Of a stretch of 64,000 nt of DNA, positions 26,687 to 34,419 are shown piece after piece (position 1 is the first letter of the stretch; each line of letters begins with the position of its first letter). Under the pieces are notes generated by a model, which saw only the letters and a program-made list of their open reading frames with translations, was not told where the DNA came from and searched no databases. A program made the position numbers and the translations under genes. Origin of the DNA: Martinezella tropici (GTDB lineage: Bacteria > Pseudomonadota > Alphaproteobacteria > Rhizobiales > Rhizobiaceae); the NCBI GenBank assembly GCA_000799755.1, contig JUHI01000013.1:108444-172443 (forward strand), in the 5' to 3' direction.

Positions 26687-27041
26687 TAAACATGTGTATT
26701 ATCATGTATTTACAGTGTTCACGCTTGCGACAAGCGTCACCTGTTTCGCTCTCTGCGATCACAGTTGATCACAAGGCCACGCTGCAGGCGCTCCCGAAGA
26801 GTTGCCGCGAAGCTCGCTGACTTCTCCTTACGACATCCTCGGACTGCGGGCCGAATCGAGTGAGATATTTCATGAGTCGGTCGGTATCGTTGCGGTTCTT
26901 TTTTCTAAGAGCAAACGCGACTGTTAACACGTTCCTAAGAATGTTCTGCAGCAGATAGATTTTTGCGTGTGGCGAATGGTTCACACCAGCCTGAGGCTGC
27001 ATACCGCTCAACCAGATTGCCATCCACGGATAGAAATGTAG
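26687..27041. other. gene-free region after tRNA-Ser
   Basis: About 355 bases of mixed composition with no convincing reading frame, becoming AT-richer toward 27041. No repeat of the tRNA-Ser 3' end was seen here, so there is no sign of an integration site. Confidence 0.5.
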
Positions 27042-27470
27042 ATGCTTAGAAAATTTTTTGCCGAACTTCTTTCTATAGAACTAGGAAAGAGAATGGCTGC
27101 AACTAAACATATATCCGACTATGTCGGCGTCCTTACGAGAATTTCATTTTTGATAGGTATATTAACCTACATAATTAACAAGTGGGAGTGGAGTGAGTTC
27201 CTATCTTTACATTTTATGACCGGACTATTTGTTTGTGTTTTTATTTCGATCAATATTTTATTGATGATTATTTCGATGGGCCTCGTTACGCATCGGGCCT
27301 TTTATCTCTCAGTATTGTTTGAACCGGAGAAATTTGAGGAGGTCGCTAACAGGAAGATTCCGGTTAGAATACAATCCGCCTTTTGGGGCACCGCTTGTTT
27401 CACAATATTGTTTTTCGTGGTGATCATCGCTGCGATGGTTCAGCTGGTTTCTTCGCTCGTTTTCTTCTGA
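27042..27470 (+). CDS. membrane protein of unknown function, AT-rich
   Basis: A 142-residue protein with about four hydrophobic segments, near residues 31-45, 57-83 and 117-142. The coding sequence is clearly AT-richer than the surrounding chromosome (many ATT, TTA, ATA codons), suggesting recent acquisition. No ribosome site is obvious before the ATG at 27042. I do not recognise a family. It stands alone, between tRNA-Ser and a gene-poor stretch, and could be the remains of a larger insertion. Confidence 0.5.
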   Translation: MLRKFFAELLSIELGKRMAATKHISDYVGVLTRISFLIGILTYIINKWEWSEFLSLHFMTGLFVCVFISINILLMIISMGLVTHRAFYLSVLFEPEKFEEVANRKIPVRIQSAFWGTACFTILFFVVIIAAMVQLVSSLVFF

Positions 27471-27926
27471 ACGGCAGCCGAGCCAGGCAAACATAAAACC
27501 CACCTGCCTGACCTAGCTCGCTTTTGGACCAAAAGCCTGAGTCGAGGTGGTTGATGATCAGGCCGGGATAGTCCTTGGCCCTCCTCCAGGGGAGGCCGCT
27601 CGTCGTCTTGGACGTCGATTGGCGATTATGATGTGCTTGTCTTTGCCGGTGATCGGACGTTAATCGCTTTCTGTCATTCCTGAGGGAACAGGAGACGGTA
27701 ATGTTTAAGATCGAAAAGGCAGATAATCGGATCGAGCGGCTTCCGGCGAATCCAATCCGCGCAGGTTCGCCGTCTCTTTTTCTGCCTAAGTTCCCTGTCC
27801 ATACGCGACCTCCTCAATCCTTCAGAGGATGAGGCAGCGGAAGGACCGGCGCAAATTCTGCGGATATTCCCTGCTGTCAGTTTTTCTCAACCGAGATGAC
27901 GGCAAGGGGGAACGACAGAGAACGCC
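27471..27926. other. gene-poor region with one short reading frame
   Basis: Apart from the short frame at 27701-27832, nothing credible is coded in these 456 bases. The composition is mixed and looks like decayed sequence. Confidence 0.5.
27701..27832 (+). pseudogene. short frame with ribosome site, possible 5' remnant of a nuclease-like gene
   Basis: An AGGAG sits just before the ATG at 27701. The frame gives 43 residues starting MFKIEKADNRIERLPANP. The first dozen residues recall the beginning of a family of DUF91/NucS-like proteins (MFKIEKA-N-RIEKL). The rest does not, so this may be a truncated copy. The resemblance is from memory and short. Confidence 0.25.
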
Positions 27927-28322
27927 TCACCCCTCCGGAAACCGATAGACCACATCCGCAAACGATCCCGTCGGAAATACATAGAAGAATTTCAGGTTGG
28001 CGGATGATTCGTTGCGGATGCCGTGTTCGGCGTTGCCGGGGATGAAGACGGTTGTGCCTGACTTGACCGTCGTTTCCTCTCCGTCGATCCTAACGATGCC
28101 GGTTCCCTCGAAGATGAAGTAGATTTCCGAGGGGTCGTGGCGATGCGGCTTCAACTCGCCGCCGGGCGCGAGATCGGCGATGCCGGCGCTCATGCTGTCG
28201 GTGGGGGTGATGTCGCTGCTCAAGAGCGTGTGCCAGGAGATGGAGCCGTGGACGGGGTCGTTCCATCCGTCGCGCGGACGTTCTTCTGCGGTGGTGATAA
28301 CGGCTTGCGATCGCTTTGTCAT
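27927..28322 (-). CDS. cupin domain protein
   Basis: A 131-residue single-domain cupin. Motif 1 is LKPHRHDPSEIYFIFEGTG with metal-ligand His, His and Glu; motif 2 is VFIPGNAEHGIRNE. Cupins of this size act as dioxygenases, isomerases or sensors, and the substrate cannot be read from sequence. It stands alone on the minus strand; 28323-28557 upstream has no gene. Confidence 0.82.
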   Translation of the reverse strand: MTKRSQAVITTAEERPRDGWNDPVHGSISWHTLLSSDITPTDSMSAGIADLAPGGELKPHRHDPSEIYFIFEGTGIVRIDGEETTVKSGTTVFIPGNAEHGIRNESSANLKFFYVFPTGSFADVVYRFPEG

Positions 28323-28557
28323 TTTGCCTCAAGACGGTGGTCAGCTGCCGTGCGGAACGGTGTCACAACCGTGGAGAATGTCAATCGAATCGGCATTCAA
28401 TCGTCTGATATCGGCCGCCGTTCGCCGGCTCTCAAGTGCTTTCCGAAAGCGCCATGTGGCGGGGCTGGCGGAGGGTCGAGCCATGCCGTGGCTGACAGAA
28501 GCGGGAAGATTTCTCGCCTCTGCACTTTGCATCGAACTCAGTCCTGAATCGTGGTGC

Positions 28558-29478
28558 TCAGCTCCGTCGCAGGAAATCCGCGATCAGGCCCGAGACAGTC
28601 TCCGGAGCATCTTCGAAGCAATAATGGCCGACGCCGGGAAGGCGTTCGATCCGGGCTGATGGGAAGATGGCCGAGAAGAGCGGCAGGAAATGCTCGGCAT
28701 GCAACGTCCTGTCTGCCTCGCCCCAGATGGCGAGTGCCGGCTTGTTACGGATGGCGCGATCGGCGGCCGGATCGGGCGTTTCGAATTGATGGGCGCCGGT
28801 CGCAAATCCCTTGGCCCAGCCGAGCGCGCCGAAACACTCGGCTGCCGTGGCAAAGGGCGCGCCATAGGCGTCGAGCCAGGTGTCGGTGATGACGGCATTG
28901 TTCTCGAAGCCGTTGAGTTTGAGCGTGCTGAGAATGTTGAAGCCGAGATTGTTGAGCACCGGTTCCAGTGTGCCGTCGGCCTCGGTCTTGATGATCCATT
29001 GAAACCATGGGGAGACGGCGGCGTTTGCCATCACCCGATCGACAAGATCCGGCTGGCCGAAGGGTGTCGGGCCGTTTGCCGAGATGATGCGGCGGATGCG
29101 GTTGGGGTGGCGGGCGGCAAAGCCCATGCCGGCCAGGCTGCCGAAGTCATGCATGACGAGGGTGATGTCGGTGAGGCCGAGCGCAAGCGCGAAGGCCTCG
29201 AGATTGACGACGTGGTCCTGCAGCCAATAGCTGCGTCCTTCGGGCGTCTCGCTCTTGCCGAAGCCCATATGGTCGGGAACGATGACGCGGTGCGTGCGGC
29301 TCAGCGTCGTGATGAGATGGCGAAAGAGATAGCCCCAGGTCGGTTCGCCATGCAGGCAAAGGAGGACCTCGCCGTCGCGAGGCCCTTCGTCGACGTAGTG
29401 CATGCGGAAACCCGGTGCGTCGGTGAAATGCGGAGTGAAGGGAAATGTGCCGGCGAATGTCTCATTGGCAGGAATCAC
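28558..29478 (-). CDS. alpha/beta hydrolase, haloalkane dehalogenase-like
   Basis: A 306-residue alpha/beta hydrolase. HGEPTWGYLFRHL matches the DhlA-type oxyanion/halide region. The nucleophile elbow VMHDFGSLAGMG has Asp in place of Ser, as in haloalkane dehalogenases. WGEADRTL (acid) and GVGHYCFEDAPE (base His) complete the triad. It could hydrolyse C-halogen bonds or a related ester. Divergent from an HxlR regulator, with two 20-bp direct repeats between them that are probably the operator. Confidence 0.83.
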   Translation of the reverse strand: MIPANETFAGTFPFTPHFTDAPGFRMHYVDEGPRDGEVLLCLHGEPTWGYLFRHLITTLSRTHRVIVPDHMGFGKSETPEGRSYWLQDHVVNLEAFALALGLTDITLVMHDFGSLAGMGFAARHPNRIRRIISANGPTPFGQPDLVDRVMANAAVSPWFQWIIKTEADGTLEPVLNNLGFNILSTLKLNGFENNAVITDTWLDAYGAPFATAAECFGALGWAKGFATGAHQFETPDPAADRAIRNKPALAIWGEADRTLHAEHFLPLFSAIFPSARIERLPGVGHYCFEDAPETVSGLIADFLRRS

Positions 29479-29492
29479 AGTTGTTCTCCTAG

Positions 29493-29549
29493 TGTGGTTT
29501 TAATTTGCAACCATGATTTCAGTATCTCTTGTGGTTTTAATTTGCAACC
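29493..29549. promoter_or_regulatory. paired 20-bp direct repeats between the dehalogenase and hxlR genes
   Basis: TGTGGTTTTAATTTGCAACC occurs twice without mismatch, at 29493-29512 and 29530-29549, 37 bases apart start to start. They fill the divergent promoter region, the first being 15 bases from the dehalogenase start. Likely binding sites for the HxlR protein. Confidence 0.7.
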
Positions 29550-29630
29550 GCTATATTGCGAGCGTGCTATAGGCGCTCATTCGCGCCTGTAGCGATTGGG
29601 ACATAGGAACGTGAGCGAGGGCAGGGCGGC

Positions 29631-30098
29631 ATGGCCAAGAGAGTGAGCCACAAAGATTCGATGTGCGGGGTGGCGCGGCCGCTGGATGCGATCGGCGACT
29701 GGTGGTCGCTGTTGATCATCCGTGATGCCTTCGATGGCCTGCGCCGGTTTGGCGAGTTTCAGAAGAGCCTCGGCCTTGCCAAGAACATCCTCTCGGCCCG
29801 GCTGCGCAATCTCGTCGCGCACGGCATCATGGATATGGTGCCGGCTTCAGATGGCGGCCCCTATCAGGAATATGTGCTGACGCAGAAGGGCCAGGGCCTG
29901 TTTCCGCTGCTGGTGGCGCTTCGCCAATGGGGCGACGATTTCTTCTTCGAACCGGATGAGCCGCATGTGACGCTGGTTGACAGGGTGACACACCTGCCGG
30001 TGCGGCGGCTGGAGCTGCGGGCGCAGGATGGGCGCATGCTGATGGCGGAGGATACGGTGATCGTGGTGCCGCCGGAAAAACAAGAGCAAATAAATTAG
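29631..30098 (+). CDS. HxlR family transcriptional regulator
   Basis: A 155-residue winged-helix regulator. The HxlR signature is clear: MCGVARPLDAIGDWWSLLII, RRFGEFQKSLGLAKNILSAR and LRNLVAHGIM. One Cys in the N-terminal segment could sense redox or electrophiles, as in some relatives. It is read away from the dehalogenase-like gene, which it presumably controls through the repeats at 29493-29549. Confidence 0.9.
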   Translation: MAKRVSHKDSMCGVARPLDAIGDWWSLLIIRDAFDGLRRFGEFQKSLGLAKNILSARLRNLVAHGIMDMVPASDGGPYQEYVLTQKGQGLFPLLVALRQWGDDFFFEPDEPHVTLVDRVTHLPVRRLELRAQDGRMLMAEDTVIVVPPEKQEQIN

Positions 30099-30128
30099 CC
30101 GGAGAATATCTTTCGGCTCTTTACGCGA

Positions 30129-31808
30129 TTACTCGGCGACGAGGCCGCTGCGGCGCAGGAGCGACAGGAAGAGAAGCGGGATCAGCGTCGTCAGGATGAT
30201 CGTCACGAAGGCCATGGCCATGCCGAGGCCGATCGAGCCCTGCTCGAACTGCCGCCAGATGAAGGTGGCGATGGTCTGCATGCCGACGGGTGCGAGCACG
30301 ATCGAGGCGACAAGCTCGCGCGAGGCCAGTGCAAAAACGAGCAGCATGGCGGATGCCAGGCTCGGCAGCACCAGCGGCAGCAGGATGCGGCGGAAGACCG
30401 TCAGCGTGCCGGCGCCGGAGACGCGGGCGGCGGCCTCGAGATTGTCGCCGATCTGCTGAAAGGCGGCCGAGGAATAGCGCGCCGTCTGCGGCAGCAGGAT
30501 GCAGCAATAGGCGAGCAGCAGGATGATGCCGGTGTTGTAGGGCGTGAATGGCAGACCGGGCATGTTCCAGACGAGGATCAGGCCGACGGCGACGACGATG
30601 CCGGGGAGCGCATTCGGCAGTACAGTCATGATGTCGATCAGCATGCGGCCGCGCATCTTCGTCTTGACGACGGTATAGGCGGCCACGACGCCGATAAGCC
30701 CGGTGATCACGGCAGTGCCGACGCCGAGCGCCAGGCTGTTGCCGAGTGCTGCGAGCGCGCCGGCGCTGTTGCCGAAGACGGAAGCAAAATTGTCGAAGCC
30801 GAGATTGTCGATGACGAGGCCGCGCGAGATCGTCTTCGAAAGCGCTGTTGCGAGGATCGACAGCATGGGCACGCCGGTCGCGAGGAAGGAGACGACGCCG
30901 AAAGCGAGCAGGACCGGCGCGGTCATCGCGCCGAGCGGCCGCTTGTCCTTGTTCTGCGGTTTGCCGCTGACGGTCTGGTAGGAGCGGCGCGAAAGAATCC
31001 GTCGCTGGATGAGGAATGCGACCAGCGAGATGATGACGAGGGTCAGCGACAGGACGGCCGCGCCCGGCAGATCGATCGGCCAGTCGCCGATGCGGGTGTC
31101 GATGCCGGTCACAAGGACCTGGAAGCCGGCGCGGCGGCCGAGTGCTGCCGGCGTGCCGTATTCCTCGATCGCGGCGGCAAAGACCAGCAAAAGGCTGGCG
31201 GCGAGGCCGGGGGCGGAGAGCGGTAGCGTGATGCGCCAGAAGGCGCGTGCCGGCGAGGCGCCGAAGACGCGACCGACATCGGCATAGCGGGCGCCGACGG
31301 CTTCGACCGTGCGCGAGACGGCGAAGTAGACGACCGGAAAGGTGTTGAAGGTCATGACCACGGTCATGCCCGCCAGCGAAAAAAGGGTCGGGGCGAGGTT
31401 GAAGCCGGCGATCTGCTGGAGATAGCCGCGCGGCTGCAGGGTCATGATCCAGCCGAGCGTGGCGATATAGGGCGGGATCATGAAGGGCGTCAGCAGCAGC
31501 ACGTCCCACACCGGCGCGAAGGGAATGCGGTAAAGCGCCCGCAGCACCCCGAGGGGAACCGCGATCAGCGCGGAGGCTAGGACGACGGCGCAGCCGAGAA
31601 GGATGGTATTCGCGGTCATGCCGAGCAGCGCTTCGTCGGCCAGCGTCTTGCCGATGGCCGAGAAGGGGGCTGCAAACGAGCCTTGCCCGAGCGAGGGAAA
31701 GACGGCCTGCAGCACGACTGCGACGAAGGGAAAGGCGACAATGATGATCAGCCCCAAGGCTGCGAGCCAAGCTGCCGGCACCGGAGCGCCTGTTCCCTTC
31801 GCACTCAT
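30129..31808 (-). CDS. Afu/Fbp-type ABC transporter permease, two fused permease domains
   Basis: A 559-residue inner-membrane permease made of two homologous BPD-type halves, about residues 55-270 and 330-545, with about 12 helices. Fused permeases of this type serve Fbp/Afu importers for ferric iron or sugar phosphates. The coupling motifs lie in VFGASPARAFWRITLPLSAP and VSGAGTLTVFRRILLPLVLP. It is the last gene of the operon after the ATPase and binding protein. The Pho box upstream argues for a phosphorus-containing substrate. Confidence 0.88.
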   Translation of the reverse strand: MSAKGTGAPVPAAWLAALGLIIIVAFPFVAVVLQAVFPSLGQGSFAAPFSAIGKTLADEALLGMTANTILLGCAVVLASALIAVPLGVLRALYRIPFAPVWDVLLLTPFMIPPYIATLGWIMTLQPRGYLQQIAGFNLAPTLFSLAGMTVVMTFNTFPVVYFAVSRTVEAVGARYADVGRVFGASPARAFWRITLPLSAPGLAASLLLVFAAAIEEYGTPAALGRRAGFQVLVTGIDTRIGDWPIDLPGAAVLSLTLVIISLVAFLIQRRILSRRSYQTVSGKPQNKDKRPLGAMTAPVLLAFGVVSFLATGVPMLSILATALSKTISRGLVIDNLGFDNFASVFGNSAGALAALGNSLALGVGTAVITGLIGVVAAYTVVKTKMRGRMLIDIMTVLPNALPGIVVAVGLILVWNMPGLPFTPYNTGIILLLAYCCILLPQTARYSSAAFQQIGDNLEAAARVSGAGTLTVFRRILLPLVLPSLASAMLLVFALASRELVASIVLAPVGMQTIATFIWRQFEQGSIGLGMAMAFVTIILTTLIPLLFLSLLRRSGLVAE

Positions 31809-31819
31809 TCTTTCAAGCC

Positions 31820-32779
31820 TTACTTGCCGCCGAACAGATCGCTGATCTGCTTCAGGGTTTCCTTGCGCTTGCCGTAGACGGCGTTGACGTCGTAATCGAG
31901 CAGCTTCAGATCGCTCATCAGCGGCCGCGAGGCCGGGATGTCGGAACGGGCCGGCATCAGGTAGGTGGCGGCAACCAGCTTCTGGCCTTCATCGGACAGC
32001 ATGTAGTCGACGAACTTCTTGGCTTCGTCCTGATGCTTCGACCAGTTCAGGATCATGACCGGCCGCGGCGCGATGACCGTGCCGGATTGCGGGAAGATGA
32101 CGTCGATGCTCTCGCCCTTGGCCTTGGCGGCGAAGGTGATGTAGTCGACGGCGCCGAAGACGGCGGCCTTGGCGCCCTGCAGCACCGGGTTCAGCGCTTC
32201 GGCGTTGGCGCCGGCGATGATGGCGCCGTTGTCCTTGAGATCCTTGAAGAGCTTGTCATTGTCCTTGGCGCCGAGGGCGGCGGTCAGCTCGAAGGAGGAG
32301 CCGGACTGGGCGGGATCGGGAATATTGACGAGATCCTTGAACTCGGGCTTGGCGAGATCGGCCCATTCCTTCGGCTGAGAGGTGCCGCTCTTGGTGTTCC
32401 AGGCAATGCCGAGCGCTGAGACGCCCTGGGCGACTGCGGTGTCCGTCTTGAGGGAGGTCGGAACCTTCTCGGCATTCGGGCTGGTGTAGGAGACGAGCCA
32501 GCCGCGCTTGGCGAAATCGGTGGCCGTATCCCAGGAGGCCGAGATCAGCACGTCGACGGCCGGGTTGGCGGCTTCCGCCTCGATGCGCGCCATGACCTTA
32601 CCGGTCGTTGCCTGGAAGACGTTGACCTTGATGCCGGTCTGCGCGGTGAAGCCGGCGGAAAGCTTGTCGATGAGGTTCTGCGGGCCGGCGGTGTAGACGG
32701 TGATATCGGCATGGGCAACGCCACCCAAAAGGGCGGTCGATAATGCGAAAATTGCAATCGATTTCAGCGGTTTAAACAT
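31820..32779 (-). CDS. Afu/Fbp-type periplasmic substrate-binding protein
   Basis: A 319-residue binding protein with a signal peptide (MFKPLKSIAIFALSTALLGG, cleaved near AHA-D). The mature start DITVYTAGPQNLIDKLSAGF and ALGIAWNTKSGTSQPKEWAD belong to the Fbp/AfuA-like cluster. The paired tyrosines typical of true ferric-binding FbpA near the C-terminus are not obvious, which fits a non-iron ligand such as a sugar phosphate. It lies between the ATPase and permease genes. Confidence 0.87.
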   Translation of the reverse strand: MFKPLKSIAIFALSTALLGGVAHADITVYTAGPQNLIDKLSAGFTAQTGIKVNVFQATTGKVMARIEAEAANPAVDVLISASWDTATDFAKRGWLVSYTSPNAEKVPTSLKTDTAVAQGVSALGIAWNTKSGTSQPKEWADLAKPEFKDLVNIPDPAQSGSSFELTAALGAKDNDKLFKDLKDNGAIIAGANAEALNPVLQGAKAAVFGAVDYITFAAKAKGESIDVIFPQSGTVIAPRPVMILNWSKHQDEAKKFVDYMLSDEGQKLVAATYLMPARSDIPASRPLMSDLKLLDYDVNAVYGKRKETLKQISDLFGGK

Positions 32780-32811
32780 ATCTTCCTCTCTATGGTTTCG
32801 TCATGTTCCTG

Positions 32812-33882
32812 CTAGAACCACAGGATGCTGTTGGCGTCGACGACAAGGCCGATTTGCTCTCCCGGCCGGACCTTGATCGGGCTTAGGACCTGCAGTTCGA
32901 CACCCGTCGTGCCGTGCGGCGCGACGGTGACGAGATGGCCGTCTCCGCGGAAATGCGAGCGCAGAGCCGTCGCTGGCAGGCTCGGCCAGGCGGCTTCACC
33001 GATCGAGATGGCGCGCGTCGGAATGAGAATCCTGGCCTTGTCCTGCCCTGGCCGGACTGCATCGGAGAGCACATGCGGGCTTCCCGCCAGCCGCCAGCCA
33101 TTGTCGCTCCATTCGAGATCGGCAGTGCTGCCGAGCCGCAGGAATTCGGCAACCTCCGGGGAGGCCGGGCTTTCGATCAGCATATCCGGCGAGGCGAGCT
33201 GGGCAATTTCGCCGGAGCGCATGATGGCGACTTCGTCGGCAAGCGTCAGGGCTTCGCTGTGGTCGTGCGTGACGTAGATCGCCGTCAGGCCGAGCGTGGC
33301 GATGAGTTCGGCAAGCTCGCCGACCATGTTTTCGCGCAGTTCGCGATCGAGGTTCGACAGTGGTTCATCAAACAGGATCAGCTGCGGTTCGGCGACGATG
33401 GCGCGGGCGATCGCGACGCGCTGCTGTTGGCCGCCGGAAAGATCGCTCGGGCGGCGCTGCGCGAGGGTTGCCAGCCCGACGCGCTCCAGCGCCCGCATGG
33501 TGCGTGTTTCCCGATCCGCCTTCGGGATGCCGCGCATTTCAAGGGGGAAGGAGACGTTGCCGCCGACTGTCAGATGCGGCCAAAGGGCATAGTCCTGGAA
33601 CACCATACCGAGATTGCGCTTTTCCGGCGGCACGAAAATCTTCGTCGCAGCATCGGCAACCACCTGGCCGGAAATGCTGATCCGGCCCTTGGTCGGCGCA
33701 AGAAGACCGGCAACGAGGCGCAAAAGAGTGGTCTTGCCGCAGCCGGATGGGCCGAGCAGCGCCAGTGTCCGTCCCCTGGCGAGCGCAAGATCGATGCCAC
33801 CAAGAACGATCGTCTTGTCGTAATGAAGTTCCAATCCCGTTGCCGAAACGGCAGCCTGGATACGGTTCGCGTCGCTTGTCAT
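32812..33882 (-). CDS. Afu/Fbp-type ABC transporter ATPase
   Basis: A 356-residue ATPase. Walker A GPSGCGKTTLLRLV, Q-loop VFQDYALWPHLTV, signature LSGGQQQRVAIARAI and Walker B LILFDEPLSNLDREL are intact, followed by a C-terminal TOBE-like domain. It is the first gene of the operon; its start is 49 bases from a Pho box. Together with the fused permease and binding protein it forms a complete importer. Confidence 0.92.
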   Translation of the reverse strand: MTSDANRIQAAVSATGLELHYDKTIVLGGIDLALARGRTLALLGPSGCGKTTLLRLVAGLLAPTKGRISISGQVVADAATKIFVPPEKRNLGMVFQDYALWPHLTVGGNVSFPLEMRGIPKADRETRTMRALERVGLATLAQRRPSDLSGGQQQRVAIARAIVAEPQLILFDEPLSNLDRELRENMVGELAELIATLGLTAIYVTHDHSEALTLADEVAIMRSGEIAQLASPDMLIESPASPEVAEFLRLGSTADLEWSDNGWRLAGSPHVLSDAVRPGQDKARILIPTRAISIGEAAWPSLPATALRSHFRGDGHLVTVAPHGTTGVELQVLSPIKVRPGEQIGLVVDANSILWF

Positions 33883-33930
33883 CTAAAAATCGGTGTTTCG
33901 AAAAGTTGCAAGCCTGAGTAGAGGCGCCGC

Positions 33931-33948
33931 ATGACAGCGGCATGACAA
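33931..33948 (-). promoter_or_regulatory. Pho box (PhoB site) before the Afu-like operon
   Basis: On the minus strand TTGTCAT-N4-CTGTCAT matches the Pho box consensus of two CTGTCAT units spaced by 4. A weaker third unit (TCGTCAC) extends it to 33959 in the same 11-bp register. TACTCA, 10 bases downstream, could be the -10. PhoB activation under phosphate starvation is inferred. Confidence 0.78.
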
Positions 33949-33959
33949 TGGCGTGACGA

Positions 33960-34419
33960 ATTTACTGCAAAACTAGGTGGCAGAAGACGATGCGACAATG
34001 ATCACGGAAGTGGCCACAAGAAGATCGTTCCTATAGCCGGCATGTCATAAGTTGATCACATGGAGAATCGGCACAGAAGGCCCCTCAATTTCACTAAAAA
34101 CAAGATTTTGATCGATTAGATCGGCAATACAGCCATTCATTTTTAGTGCAACAGAAGGGGTTTACTCGTCACCTTTATCGGCTATTTGAGCCACTCAACT
34201 CATTTGTTCGATTCTGATCCGTCTCGATTTGCGGTCGAAATGTGTGGGTGACGGAGCGCCGGCGGATCATTTGCATGGGGTTCCGGCCCTCATTGCAACT
34301 TCGGGACGGAAACGGGATTCGTGCAATGGGCGTGCCTCCGAAGTCCGGTCTCAAGGGCGGAGCACCGATCGAACGGCGCAATATCAGGGAACCGATTCTT
34401 GAGTGTAGAAAGTACCGTA
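33960..34419. other. gene-free region with a long-spaced inverted repeat
   Basis: No gene in about 460 bases. Within it CACTAAAAA (34092-34100) and TTTTTAGTG (34140-34148) are perfect inverted copies, flanked outside by CCCCT (34081-34085) and AGGGG (34156-34160). It could fold in RNA or bind a regulator. The right part carries the promoter of the diguanylate cyclase gene. Confidence 0.4.

Noticed and set aside
26597..27041. A second integration site at tRNA-Ser
   Set aside because: No direct repeat of the tRNA-Ser 3' end and no integrase nearby.
30121..31770. Long open frame (549 codons) on the same strand as the fused permease but in another frame
   Set aside because: Arg/Pro/His-rich low-complexity product, a shadow of the GC-rich permease gene whose two permease domains are clear.
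31820..32779. Firm call of a ferric-iron binding protein
   Set aside because: The C-terminal tyrosine pair of FbpA was not found and a Pho box precedes the operon, so the substrate is left open.
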